From Serripes groenlandicus (taxonomy: Eukaryota > Mollusca > Bivalvia > Cardiida > Cardiidae): a stretch of DNA of 64,000 bases. The position numbers and the translations under genes were made by a program. The notes below the pieces were generated by a model that saw only the letters and a program-made list of their open reading frames with translations, had not been told where the DNA came from and ran no database searches. Shown in pieces: positions 34,531 to 46,400 of this stretch. The stretch is taken from NCBI GenBank assembly GCA_031761405.1, contig JASEVX010000011.1, positions 27,081,527-27,145,526 of the forward strand, read 5' to 3'. Numbering within the stretch: the stretch's first letter is position 1; each line of letters opens with the position of its first letter.

Positions 34531-35108
34531 TGTCTTCAACCTATTCTTGTGCTTTGTTCACTTATGTCATACTAGTCCAACCGCTCCTGGGTCCTGTGTC
34601 GCTTCCTTCGTTAACAGAACTGAACAAAACATAAATGACGTTTCATGCAAACATTAAAATTTGTATGTATTTGTTGAGATACACCGCATGTTACACCATT
34701 AGGCTAAAGAAGCCTCGTATTGCACATATAGCCGTTTCCAGATCCCCTTATTAGCTTAAACCAATCAGATTACTCCTGACCATTATGGCCAATAGAAATA
34801 CGGGGTCAACCATTATCGTATTTCACTTGTTTAGAATTCTCCCTATTTAACCTCCTCTATATTTCTAACACTGATCGCGTTAATTTCATTACTTACTACT
34901 TTCTAACTAGCCCGTATATCATGGAAAATTGTGTTTTGTTTTGGAATTATACTGTTTTCATGTTTTTCATTTTCAATTTAACTTTATAATTCTTTGTGAC
35001 ATGCTAAACATATTTGGGCGACAACCAACTACCTTTTTCCTGTTCCTACCGCTTTCACCTCTTATTTTTTTCTCAGCAGATATCTGTTGATCAGTCATGT
35101 GTGACTGC

Positions 35109-35250
35109 GGGTTTTTGTCGCTCAGATATGACATAATTAATTGTTTTCTTATGTGGAAAGTTTTATTTGGCATTTAAATTAAATGCCCATTTCCACTCTT
35201 ATTTGGAATTTTCCATTTGGCATTTACAATTAAAATGCCCCTTTTCACTT
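35109..35250. repeat. Direct repeat, copy 2
   Basis: Second copy of the block at 34403-34530. It contains the 'aattaaatgcccatttccac' section and an extra 'catttggcatttacaattaa'. The sequence between the copies (34531-35108) shows no gene. Confidence 0.7.
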
Positions 35251-35299
35251 TTCAAAGATGGAAGTTATTTAAGTTATACCTCTGCTATAATTAAAAAAT

Positions 35300-36610
35300 A
35301 AACCAGTAGCCCATGTTACTCGTAAGAACAAAGAATGGCTCACAGCAGGGACATGGCAACCGTTTGGGGGGGAAAGTAAAGACATTAAACAAAACATAGT
35401 CAGCACAAAATCAAAAAGAGTTCAAGAACAACTACATGATGTGTATAAAGCTAAAGAGGTTAAAAGAAGTGCAAGGAAAGATCGAAGAAATTATATAGAC
35501 AATTTGGCAGAAGAAGCTGAACAAGCAGCAAATCGTGGTGAACTGAGCAAGGTCTACAACATTACAAAACAACTTTGTGGTACTAGACAGCTTTACCGAA
35601 CCGGAAGTCATGACAAATCCAGAACCAGCAGCGAATGACATCAGCTTAAACACAGAAATACCAACGATTGAGGAAGTCATCAAAGCTATTAAAATCCTTA
35701 AGAATGGTAAGTCAACAGGCATTGACTCCATCCATGCAGAAATGTTAAAAGAAGACCTGGACACATCTTCCAAAATAAATTCATAACCTATTTAGTAACA
35801 TCTGGGAAGAAGACAGTATTCCACCTGGCTGGAGTAAAGGCCTTATAGTTAAACTACCAAAAAAAGGTGATCTACGAAATTGTGGCAACAGGAGAAGCAT
35901 AACACTATTTATTGTCCATCCCAAGTAAAATCCTTTGTAGGATTTTATTAAACAGAATAGAGGAAAGTCTAGACACAAAACTAAGAGATGAGCAAGCTGG
36001 TTTTAGGAGAGGCAGAGGCTGAATAGATCAAATGTTCACGCTCTGAAACATCATTGAGCAATGCATTGAATGGAACACACACCATTGTTCATAAACTTTA
36101 TTGATTTTCGGAAGACTTTCGATAGCAAACACAGATGCATACTTTGGAAAATAGTCAAATTGTATGGTGTTCCAAAAAAAATATTGAACATTATATACCA
36201 ACTTTGAATAGCATCATCCATGGGAATACCATCTACAACTCCTTTGAAGTAAGATCAGGTGTGAGACAAGGATGCACCATGTAGCCATATTGTTTTTATT
36301 GGCCATCGACTGGATACAAGGACTTAAAACAACAGGCAGAGGTAGGGGTATCCAGTGGACCATATTTAATCAGCTGGAAGATCTGGATTTTGCTGATGAT
36401 ATTGCCGAACTTTCAACTACATCTAACCATCTTCAGGAACAAAACACCACACTAAATAACTACGCAAAACAAGTCGGCTTAAGCATAAATGCTACATTGA
36501 GAATTCTGATGAGTTCATCTATATTGGCAGTGTAATCAGCAAGGACATTGGAGATGGAAAGGATATCAAAGCCAGACTTGCAAAAGCACGAGGCACTTTT
36601 GCATGATTTC
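35300..36610 (+). pseudogene. Non-LTR retrotransposon ORF2 relic (reverse transcriptase)
   Basis: The linker before the RT domain reads RSARKDRRNYIDNLAEEAE, then AANRGELSKVYNITKQLCG (35465-35580). After a frameshift come EEVIKAIKILKNGKSTGID (35667-35725), then PPGWSKGLIVKLPKKGDLRN, the RT entry motif, and FIDFRKTFDSKHR (36095-36135), the region of the first catalytic Asp with 'FRKTFD' where 'FxKAFD' is usual. LDFADDIAELS (36385-36417) keeps the FADD catalytic box, and FIYIGSVISKDIGDGKDIKA (36512-36570) follows. Endonuclease and C-terminal end are not seen. Many stops and frameshifts make it inactive. The clade is not assigned. Confidence 0.8.
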
Positions 36611-36742
36611 AGCCCATATAGGAGTCTAAGTAAGTAAATATAATTAAAAGCTCTGACATAGTAGATGTAAAAAATGGAATGGCAGCTGCAGATGGCTTTG
36701 CAACAATGACTGCCTATTAATTACCCTATTGATGCATTATGC

Positions 36743-37720
36743 TTGTTCATATGTAACCTAGCTGTTTCCTTATTTGAAAAACAAAAATGTCAAATGGAAT
36801 TTAAAATGGCAAAAGTCTTAGTTACACCTACACATCATTTTATATGCTCCGATAATGATTCATACTTTTCTGGATTTGATCCAGTTAGTGAGGCGGAATA
36901 TAGTTGCTTGCTCTACCCAACAGAAGAGGCAGACAGACATGTCAGCACACCAGACTTTTCAAGTTCATTTAGTTTAGACAGTTTGAATGGTCTAAATGAT
37001 AGTGTTTCTTTTTTTTTACAAAGCATTGATCTAGACACTTTTACAACATGACCTTCCGACGATAGTGCATCTAAACCTTCAAAGAAAATGTTTTTTATGA
37101 TGAAGCTTGGTCAGCAAATGTTGATATGCGTGATAATGATGACATAAATGATAAAGATTATTTGCCAAATTACGATGTTGGTGATGATAGTGATAAATAG
37201 AATGATGATGATGATGTTCCACTAGCTCACTAATTGAATAGAAAGAGATTTTCAAATGTTGTGGAAGTTAATGTTAAAACAGATGCATTAACAGCTGTAT
37301 ATGATAATGGTCAAATTACAAATATGCCAAAAATGCAGCCCCCAATAAGCCAAGGGACAGGGTAAAAAGGTATAAGGATATAACAAACAATGAGGATTTA
37401 TCTGAGGATATGATTGTAGAAGTTAAAATAGTAAATGAAGTTTAGTTTTTAATTGGGTAGATAATGTAGTGATTAACAGCTGTATATGCTAAAGGTCAAA
37501 TTACAAATATGCCAAAAATGCAGCCCCCAATAAGCCAAGGGACAGGGTATAAGGATATAACAAACAATGAGGATTTATCTGAGGATATGATTGTAGAAGT
37601 TAAAATAGTAAATGAAGTTGAGTTTTTAATTGGGTAGATAATGTAGTGATTGAAGAAGAGGGAGGTTTTAGTGGGAAAGATACATTTTATATAGCTACAC
37701 GGGTACCGTAATTTGGTTTT
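36743..37720 (+). pseudogene. Unclassified decayed ORF with acidic tract and internal duplication
   Basis: The first frame (36743-37051) is Ser/Asp-rich without known domain. Downstream, mixed frames give DVGDDSDK, then DDDDVPLAH, then DALTAVYDNGQITNMPKMQP, EDMIVEVKIVNEVEF and GGFSGKDTFYIATRVP, broken by stops. The acidic 'DDVPLA' followed by a structured block resembles the N-terminal part of some invertebrate DNA-transposon proteins, but I do not recognise the family. The segment 37290-37474 is duplicated in tandem at 37475-37651, which itself breaks the frame. Confidence 0.4.
37290..37651. repeat. Tandem duplication, about 180 bp, two copies
   Basis: Both copies start 'acagctgtatatg' (37291, 37476) and end 'gataatgtagtgatt'. 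Copy 2 lacks an 8-nt piece ('aaaaaggt' region). The sequences are otherwise almost identical, so the duplication is younger than the decay of the surrounding relic. Confidence 0.85.
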
Positions 37721-38224
37721 CATGAAGAGCTAGAGGGATGCCAGTCTGACAACTCAGTAGAAAGTACAACAAATATCTTCATTTCACCATTTGTACATGG
37801 CATTGCGTTTTCTTAGAAATACAGCAATTTTGCTTGAAAAACGGGCCGTGCCTAAAGGAACAAGTCAATTTACCCTAACAGAAGTATGATGAACTTTCTT
37901 TATGATTTGTAGTTATCATTTGATTTTATGTTGATGTTTTTTAGGTTTTCGTCCAAAACACCTATATTTGTGCCGATGATGAAAATGGTCATGTCATTGA
38001 CAAAATAAAATATAAGTATAAACATATAAATTCCATGATTGGGATTTTGTCAAAACTGTAGCTAACGCCTTTAAATAGGATTCCGCGTAAATCCTTTGAA
38101 CAGCTTATATGAATACATCCCTGGAAAAAAGTTGAGTATCAAGGAAGGAAACATCGGGATTGAATAATATTAATGAGTAAAGAGTTATCATTAGTCAGTC
38201 GTGATGATAGCAGGACTTCATTGG

Positions 38225-38420
38225 ATATGTGGAAGACAGTGGTGCAGAGGTAGAGCGTCGGCCTATCATACCAAATGTCCCGGGTTCGAAACTCGTGATA
38301 AACGGTTTCTGACCTTTAAATGGTTTTCTATTTAACCGGCACGAGTAGTTGTTAAGTCCCCAGGAAGCAGACATCGAGCGTGATTAATATAAGCTGAAAC
38401 CTTGTTTTGCAATCGAGGTA
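38225..38420 (+). mobile_element. tRNA-headed SINE-like repeat, second family
   Basis: The head 'gtggtgcagaggtagagcgt' and B box 'gggttcgaaactcg' are followed by a 3' part 'gtccccaggaagcagacatc' and 'gcgtgattaatataagctga'. The latter part recurs at 33236-33310 and inverted near 40630. It lacks the 'ccgtgatataactg' tail of the main SINE family. Confidence 0.65.
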
Positions 38421-39984
38421 AAGTAAATACGTTTAAATTAAGACCTCAGTATGATATATATGGAGGACTTAATACACGGAAATGCGTTCTACCATTACAA
38501 AGGATATAGCAGATAAACAAATAGAATAAAGCCATCAATTATCGTAACATGTTACCGGTCGAAAAGAAATACACTTCCGGGTTTGAAGGAATCCGATTCT
38601 CTTTCATCTCCCTATAAAGCATTTTATTTGCAAATACACTTATCAATACTGAACCAGACGGCACCTTATGAAGTTGCGTCAGAAGATTTTTGAAAACAAT
38701 GCGCTCCGTATTCTATGAGAAGACATGTTCCGAATTGAATAGAGACATAAACTGTATCGTTCACCATGAACACGCTGGGTTTTCGATGTATATGTTAGTT
38801 GAAAGGTCTATAACGCAGGGTCGTTTGACCAAATGTGAGCCATATCAAATGAAAACTGACCTTCACAGGTTTTTAATTAAATGTAATAATGACTGTTTGA
38901 CGAACAGGGAATATCCTTAACTAACTGCCACTGCGCGGAGGCAGATCTGGATCTCTTCGATCACAAAACCCCGACGGTATGTATTAATGTGACTTGAACC
39001 ATGATACTCGCGTTGTATTAACCATTTACCCGAGCTGCACCTAGTCTGCAGGTAACGGTTGTCGCTATATATGTCCCTTCATGGTATGCACGAAAACGCA
39101 CTGTTCCACCACGTAAAACATTATCGGTTTCCACCCGATAATTCTTAAATTAAACTGGGTTTTCGCAAAACATATTTATGTTTCAATGTCAATTAAATGC
39201 AGAGCTAGTTATAATGCCCTCAACATTTAGCAGTCAACACAAATGAAAGTGCGTTTTTGATAGCGTCAAAAACATTATGAGCAATTTGCACAATGTTTCA
39301 AATATGGTTCAACGTGAGTCTGCTAAATGAGAAAATGTTAATAACCTCATCAACATTGAAACATTTTAGCAACGCACACAATTAACACATTGACCTACTT
39401 TTCAATATGTTTATTTTGTCCACATTTTCCGAATTTGTTCAAGCTATGCGACCCCTGTGATCGTAAGCTTAATACAAGCTTAATACATGAAAAGCACTTA
39501 ATGCCTAATGTGGTTCTGTGTATGTCATATTAATTGATGGAGAGGATCGTGTCTGATTTCTGAATTAAACGAGAACCGACCTTTATGACAAGCGAATATC
39601 TAGATTAGTGAACCTCTTTGCGTTTGTCTGATCTGGATCTTCCCCTATTCACCATCTTGTCGTAAGTGCATCCTGTAAGCATCTCTAGGGATGTTATTAT
39701 TTAAAAAAAAAAAAAAAAAAATTGATCTTTGTAACACCCTTCGCTTCAAAACCTGTGAACGTCGTATCTCCTGTAACGTGACCTTATAGTGTTAATGGGT
39801 AAACGGCTGTCAAGAGTGTCTTGCTTCTGTGCCACTCTATTCGAATATATTGTATTTCATAAAAACTACAAGTTGTATAGCAAGTTAAACAAACAAAAAT
39901 CATAACAAAAGTGTTCGCAGAAATGAGCAAGCGATATTCTGGTAATTACGTTTGTGGTCATAAGCCTTTTCTAGAGGTAAAAAG
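38421..39984. other. Unannotated stretch with a poly-A tract
   Basis: No gene recognised. A run of about 19 A lies at 39702-39720. The 76-codon frame at 38690-38920 has no motif. Confidence 0.4.
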
Positions 39985-40195
39985 AGCCGAATTACGAGAA
40001 ACCCAACATTGTAGACTATGCGTAAAGTATCGACCCTGATCAGCCTAAGCAGGCCGTGGAGGCTAACCCGGACAGACAAGTTTCGCCTGTGGATTTTCTG
40101 TTTTAGGAATCATTACTCTATAACCCTGGCACGATAAATTACGAAGAGTCCATAATGTTGGTTTTCTCACGGAACGGCTCAGAAGGAACTTGATT
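39985..40195. mobile_element. MITE of the GAGCCGTC family, diverged
   Basis: 'agagccgaattacgagaaac' on the left and 'ggttttctcacggaacggct' on the right are decayed termini. Internal 'gtatcgaccctgatcagcct' and 'ttctgttttaggaatcatta' match the 3.5-kb copy. Confidence 0.75.
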
Positions 40196-40880
40196 ACGCG
40201 AAGACTGTCCTATTGATTGCCCCGTTTCATTTTAGAGGCTCAGGTGTCTCATAACCCAGTATCTTAACGACCCAGATTCACATGAAGGAAATTAGTCCAG
40301 AAAAGGTTACCTCGGACACAATATAAATTAAACATTTCATTATAAGAATTGGTTGAAGTTTAAAGCGGTTTTTAACAGTATTTCAGTTATATTACAGCGA
40401 CAAGATCACCTTAGGTGTGTTTCATGGCTTTTTAGTACCAGTCATAAAATCAAATCACAATTAGTTCTATGCAAATGGCTACCTTTCGATATATTACTTT
40501 TTTAAGTATATTCGCGAAAAAGTCGACGCCAGTCACAATGGCGTTTGTAAAAATCAGACAGAATGAATGGCCGAGTCGTGATAAGTTCAAACTTATTTAT
40601 TTAAAACTAGCTTTCAGCTTTTACTAATCACGCTCGATGTCTTCTTCCTGTGAAATTAGGGCGGATTCCTAGAGTTTCTTTGATGAAAAACTTGGTTATA
40701 ACCTTTAGTTGATTTAATGATCTGTATTCAATTAAATATCTAAATATACAGAAACGTTTCAATGTTCACAAAGGTATGAAATATTCACTGATGGTTAATT
40801 TCAGAAAAAATCATATTTCTTTTGGCGTGTCTCATTGCCGTCTAGTAGTAATCTACTAATGCCTCCCGTTTAACCCTTTC
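40196..40880. other. Unannotated stretch
   Basis: No gene recognised. A reverse fragment of the 38.2-kb repeat lies near 40625-40665. Confidence 0.4.
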
Positions 40881-41560
40881 CCAAGTACAACGAATGTTAA
40901 GCAAGCGCAAGTTTTCACTATAGCCATATGAAGCAAAATAGCCTTACACACCGAGCGGCCATGTTTTTCAAATAATGTTGTGGAAGTGTTCCTTGGGTGA
41001 CCCTTTATCAGATTCCTTCAAGCCATGTTGATTGGTCGAAAAACTATGGCCACCAACGGGCGGGTATTTTGCCTCATAATTGGCTATAGTGAAAACTTAT
41101 AAAATATTTTCCGACGAAAGTGTTCAGCCGATTTTCAAATAAATGTGTAGAAATGTTCCTTGTGTGATCTTCTATCAGATTCCTTCAAGCTATGATGATT
41201 GGTTGAAAAACATGGCCGCCAGCGGGCAGGGCTGTTTTGTCTTATATGGCTATAGTGAAAACTTAAAAAATCTTCTTTGACGAAAGTATCTGGCCTATTT
41301 TCAAATAATTGTGTAGACATGTTCCTTGGGTGACTCTCTATCAGATTCCGACAAACCATGTGGATTGGTCTTAGAATATGGCTGCCAGGGGCGGGGCTGT
41401 TAGTTGAAACTTTAAAAATCTTCTGCCAAACTATTTGGCCGTTTTCAAATAATTTTGCAGAAATGTTCCTTAGGTGACTCTACGAGATTCCATAAAGCCA
41501 TAGTTATTGGTCAAAAAACATGGCCACCAGGTGCGGGGCTCTACGGAGATTTAATTTTGG
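40881..41560. repeat. Tandem 'ggccgccatg / ggctatagtgaaaac' repeats
   Basis: About four units of 150-180 bp contain 'agaaatgttccttgggtgac', 'atcagattccttcaagccat' and 'tggttgaaaaacatggccgc'. A sister array with the same sentences in the other order is at 45755-46400, and units also occur inside the elements near 51.5 and 54.3 kb. 40862-40950 also holds a partial CCCTTTCCC MITE start. Confidence 0.75.
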
Positions 41561-42497
41561 CCTAAAGGCAGTGGATCAATACTCGCCCTCGTAAGCCTTT
41601 TGTTTATCATTACTGATATCCTGATATTTTAAATGATGCCTGTTCGACTTAATGGCCAGCAGACAACCTCTTTTTAAGAATGATTACAAAATGCATATTA
41701 TTTGAAACCTTGTACGAGGATAAATACCATACACTTAACTATTTTTGACCAATATGTATTGTGTAAATGTAAATGCATATTCCATCAAGGAGAATAATTA
41801 ATATTTAGTTTGTTTTCTTTTTCATTTTGATTTTCTGTCAATCTTGTTACTTGCTTGAACTGAAACAAATATGTTAAAACATATGTTGACGTAAAATCCC
41901 AAAGATTGGTTGCCATGTTTTGTGATTCATATTTTAGTTGAGACGACTTAAGAATAAACTGTCCTGTTCTTATTTCAGTCTTATAGTCAAGTCAATACAA
42001 GTAAATGAAAACATTGGAGACGCCTCTGGGGTATAAGGGATGTGGTAATAAGACCTGCACAACCAATCCTATATATATATATAATTGCCCTTGTCTGTCC
42101 GTCACACAATCGTGCGTCGGACAAATATTCCAAAGAATGATCAGCACAGAAATGTATGAATATATATTCGTTTGTTCGCCAAATACATGCTGAGTTATGC
42201 TCCTTGAATTTTTTAAACAAATACAGAGCATGCTTTATTATGTAGCGCATATTCCCAAATCAGTACGAGCCATTGTCACAAAACTTCAAATGAATATTCA
42301 CCAGTATGTGAGGTAGTAAACATTGGTTTTCATTTCGTTGCTTCGCCAAATACGTGCCGAGTTACGGCCCTCGACAAAATTAAAAATAGCCTACATAGTG
42401 CAGATACATGGCTCTTGATCAATTGGCAAAAGCTCACAGTGGGAACAATTGGGTCTTGTTCATTCTTTAGAAGATTCATTTGAGTTTATACCTCATA
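41561..42497. other. Unannotated stretch
   Basis: No gene recognised. Overlapping short frames on both strands at 41987-42250 are not supported; 'gtctgtccgtcacacaatcg' near 42092 and 'gttcgccaaatac' repeated at 42173 and 42346 suggest repeat debris. Confidence 0.4.
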
Positions 42498-43860
42498 ACA
42501 AGAGGGCCAAGATGGCCCTATATTGATCACCTGAATGATAGCAAATCTAAGAAGCAAATATCTGTGAAAATTTGATCAGGAGTTCAATTGAAACTGCAAT
42601 GAGTGGACACTCAGTTAAAGAAATAGTTTATCAGTAAAAGCCATGTGTATCTTAAAATAAACTTTAATAAGAATGGACTTATAATGTTTTGTCATTTTGC
42701 AGTCCTTTCCTGATGCTGCTTTGCTGCCCTGTTTGTCAACAAAATCAATATGACTTGAACATATAGGGAGTCACTCAAAGAACATTTCTGCCAAATTATC
42801 TTGGAATCTGACAAATGGATTATGTAGATGGAGGTTTTAAAGTTTGGGTATTTTTCTCAATTTCTGATGCCGCAGCAACAAAAGTTCTACACAGAATGTA
42901 AGTATTTGAACAATTTTGAAAGAGGATCATCAAAGGAACATTCCTTTGAAGTAACGTTGAAATTGGTCGAGTGGAATGGTAGGAGTTGTCATTTGTAGCT
43001 AAAAGTTCAATTTACCCCTTTTGTGATGACGCGAGGTTGCTATGATTTTGTAACCAATCAATACAGCTTAAACAAATTAAGTAGAGGATCACTGAAGTAA
43101 GATTCCTATTTAATTTTCTTAATATCAGACAAGGATTTTAAAAAATAAATGGAATTTCCAAATTTCATCATTTTGCCCCTTTTCTGATGCCTCCTAACTG
43201 CCATGTTTTTCAACCAAACAGTATGCATTGAACAATCTGTGTAGATGGTCACCCAAGGAACATTTCTACTAAACTCAGAAAAGAAGATTGTTAAAGTTTG
43301 GACATTTTGTCACCTTTCTCATGCCACAGCAACCAAAGTTCTCAATAGTATTTAAATTGTTGAACAATTTTGAAAGAGGGCCACCAAAGGAACATTCCTG
43401 TGAAGTTTGTATGAAATTGGTCCTGTGGTTTAGGAAAAGATGATGTTTAAAGCTAAAAGTTAACAACGGACGATGTTCCCCCTTTTCTGATTCCTCCTGA
43501 CTACCATGGTTTTAACCAAACAGTATGCATTGAACAATCTTTGTAGAGGGTCACCCAGGGAACATTTCTACCAAATTATTTTGGAATCTGACATGCAGAT
43601 TCAGAGGAAAAGATTTTTAAACATCGGACATTTTGCCCCCTTTCTGATGCCTCAGCAACCAAAGTTCTCAATGGAATTTCAATATTTGAACAATTTTGAG
43701 AGAGGGCCACCAACGAAACATTCCTGTGAAGTGTGTATGAAATTGGTCTGTGGATCTGGAGGAGATGATGTTTAAAAGCTAAAAGTTAACGACGGACGAC
43801 AGACGACGGACAAAAAGTGATCAGAATAGCTCACCTTGAGCCTTTGGCTCTAGGTGATCT
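42498..43860 (+). mobile_element. acaagaggg-family element, copy A
   Basis: The 5' end 'acaagagggccaagatggcc' forms a hairpin (AGGGCCA with TGGCCCT). The 3' end at 43828-43860 forms a larger one: 'agctcacct' and 'aggtgatct' flank GAGCC-ttt-GGCTC. It is preceded by the subterminal 'gacgacagacgacggac' block. The interior has about three diverged units with 'ctttctgatgcc…cagcaac' and 'gaacattcctgtgaag'. No coding capacity. Its mobilisation mechanism is unknown. Confidence 0.8.
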
Positions 43861-44451
43861 AAAAAGGGATAGCGGAGCCTATGGTGAGACTGTTTTCATC
43901 CGAGTGGTCACTGAACACAGATGCAATAAGCCCCTAAATCGTCAGAGGCAGCTTATTTGTTGACGTTTTTAATTAACCAATGGAGAAGTGTCTGAAGGTA
44001 GAATTAAATGGTATTACGACAATTGTTCCAATATACTAATAATAATTTGTAATGGTTAGTGGTCGATCGATCTTCATTGAACGATAAATTTGTTAATGTT
44101 TCAAACTGATAAGATAAATGACAATATAACGTGTGTCACCGTCTCATTTAAGAAATGAAATTGCATAACGACAGTAAAGTCTCGACATTCAATTTCAGCA
44201 GATAGTTCCATCTTCCTTAATGATGCTTTTACTTCACATAGTACACTTGGAAAGAGAAATGTCGGTTACATTAAAGTGCTTAAATTTGAAAGGGAGGGTA
44301 AAATCCATTTAGGAAAATAAAGAATCCTTGTTTTGTTGGATTTTTTCCAGCGTGGATCGTGTGAGGGTCATTATAAAGAGTCACGTAAGTGCAATTACAA
44401 ACGAAACCAATGCAAATTCATGCTGGTTGTTTGGGTTTAACGCTTTTTATG
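43861..44451. other. Unannotated stretch
   Basis: No gene or repeat recognised. Confidence 0.4.
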
Positions 44452-44700
44452 CCCCCGGAATCACCGATTCGGTGGGCATCTAGTTGTTGGCCTGTCTGTC
44501 TCTTTGTCTGTATGTCGAAAAAAACTTTAACCTTGACCACTACTTTTGAACCATAACAGGTACGGCTACCATATTTCACATGTGTATTCCTTGTGACATG
44601 ACCTTTCGGTCAGTACCAAATTTTTTGACCTTGCGACCTTGACCTTTGACCTAGATGTTGCCATTCGGGGGCATCAGTGTTTCACAAACACATCTTGTTT
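44452..44700 (-). repeat. Single-unit copy of the ggcaacatctaggtc element
   Basis: On the minus strand it starts 'acaagatgtgtttgtgaaac', then 'actgatgcccccgaatggca', one core unit, and ends in 'gccccccgaatcgg'-type sequence and 'cataaaa'. The same ends occur at 61151-62150, where the core is expanded to six units. Confidence 0.8.
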
Positions 44701-44965
44701 CAACATTTTTTCCAGTCATATCACGGTGGCCAGTTCACCTACTAATACGTGTACTGGCTTTCTCACACCAGTACTTCACACAACAAACTTTCCAAGAAAC
44801 TGGCTGCTTTTCCACATAGACTGTTAGCCAATTGGTGAAAGACGAATAACGCATGTCACACTGAACTTTGTCAAATGTACGAAAGAATGTTGGCTTGGAT
44901 TCGGACTTACAACCTCTTGATTGGCAGCCTGCATCGCTACAGACTCGAGCTACCGGGGCTCGGCA
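44701..44965 (-). mobile_element. tRNA-headed SINE on minus strand
   Basis: The tail core reversed ('ttttccagtcatatcacggt') and the head reversed ('ctcgagctaccggggctcgg') match the SINE at 57016-57307 in order. The element at 44452-44700 abuts its 3' end. Confidence 0.75.
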
Positions 44966-45042
44966 ATTTCAGATGGTATCCTATTTAAAGGCGTTTGATT
45001 TCAATTTAATAATGGGCAAATTGTTATATATTCAAACAATCC

Positions 45043-45272
45043 CTTTCCCACAAACCGACTCTTTCTGACGCCTCTGCAGCAGACGACAGCTATTAACATT
45101 GTGGCAACATGAGAAATTGCTAATAATGCTCAATATTATGTTTTGCCACCACTATGTTTTAACTTTATTATTTACATATGTGTATACTTTAATTTGTAGA
45201 GATATTCCGTACGTTTGGCTCGAAATTTCAGTCATCTGCTGAGGATTTGTTGTATGTGAGAAAGGGTAAATA
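45043..45272. mobile_element. TTAA-type MITE (CCCTTTCCCACA family)
   Basis: It begins 'ccctttcccacaaaccgact', followed by 'ctgacgcctctgcagcagac'. It ends with 'gtcatctgctgaggatttgt' and 'gagaaagggtaaat'. Flanking TTAA is not intact. Confidence 0.7.
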
Positions 45273-45362
45273 ATCCGTCTGCTGCATAGGCTCCAATGTT
45301 TTCTCTTTCAGAAAAATGCTTTAATGAGCACCGAACAGTTGATTGATTAATGATTGGTAATT

Positions 45363-45520
45363 AACGCCACTTTCAAGTTATATCGCGACGTTTCCTGGGT
45401 AAGTTAGCAGTACTACTGGTCCGTTTATCTAGACATCTGCCAGTCAGTCGTAACGCCAACCCCCATAATCCTGAGAGCCAATGAGGGACATCCATCGCTA
45501 CCATTTGTAAAGTATTTGCA
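45363..45520 (-). mobile_element. SINE body fragment on minus strand
   Basis: 'cgccactttcaagttatatc', 'tactactggtccgtttatct' and 'cagtcagtcgtaacgccaac' match the reversed body and tail of the SINE at 21355-21645 and the one near 8205. Confidence 0.6.
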
Positions 45521-45754
45521 CCGAAGTGTTTGGATATATAGTTACTGTATACATAGTCGTGTTGGCTGTATGTTATCTGCGTGAAATTATTCATTTACTA
45601 TATCCGTATCCGACATGAAGAGATATAGTCCGCCAAAGAAGACCGTTTTCAGACTAAATGCCACAAGTAAGTTAGGATCCCAGATCTACCTACATTATTT
45701 CCGTTGACAGGCATAAGTTTTTAGTCATTAGCCCCAGTGTTGTTCCGTCAATAG

Positions 45755-46400
45755 GAATCGTTTTCACTATAGACATATAATGTAAGATAGTCCTGCCCAC
45801 TGGCGGCCATGTTTTTGGACCAATCAACATGGCTTGAAGGAATCTGAAAGTCGGTCTACAAAATTATTTGAAAAATGGCCAGACACTTTCGGAGAAGAAG
45901 ATTTTTTAAGTTTTCACTATAGCCATATAAGGCAAAATAGCCCTGCCCCCCTGGCGGCCATGTTTTCAACCAATCAACATGGCTTGCAGGAATCTGATAG
46001 AGGGTCATCCAAGGAACATTTCGACAACATTATTTGAAAATCGGACGGACACTTTCGGAGAAGAAGATTTTTTAAGTTTTCATTATAGCCATATAAGGTA
46101 AAATAGCCCCGCCCCCCTGGCGGCCATGTTTTTCGACAAATCAACATGGCTTGAAGGAATCTGATAAAGGGTCATCCAATGAACATTTCTCCAAAATTAT
46201 TTGAAAATCTGCTAACCAGTTTGGGAGAAGAAGAATTTTTAAGTTTTTTTCATTTCGTTGCCATGGAAACCAGAATTCTGCATGGATCCCAAAAATGTGA
46301 AGGAAATCTGGTGGGGTCATTGAGAGGATGCTTTCTGTGAAGTTTCATCTCAATTGAATATTTCATCGTGCGTGTTAAAATTCACTATATTTTCGAGTAA
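45755..46400 (+). repeat. Tandem 'ggcggccatgttttt' array
   Basis: Three units of about 165 bp contain 'agttttcactatagccatat', 'gcccccctggcggccatgtt', 'aaccaatcaacatggcttg' and 'actttcggagaagaagattt'. It looks like the body of an acaagaggg-type element whose ends are not preserved. Confidence 0.8.
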
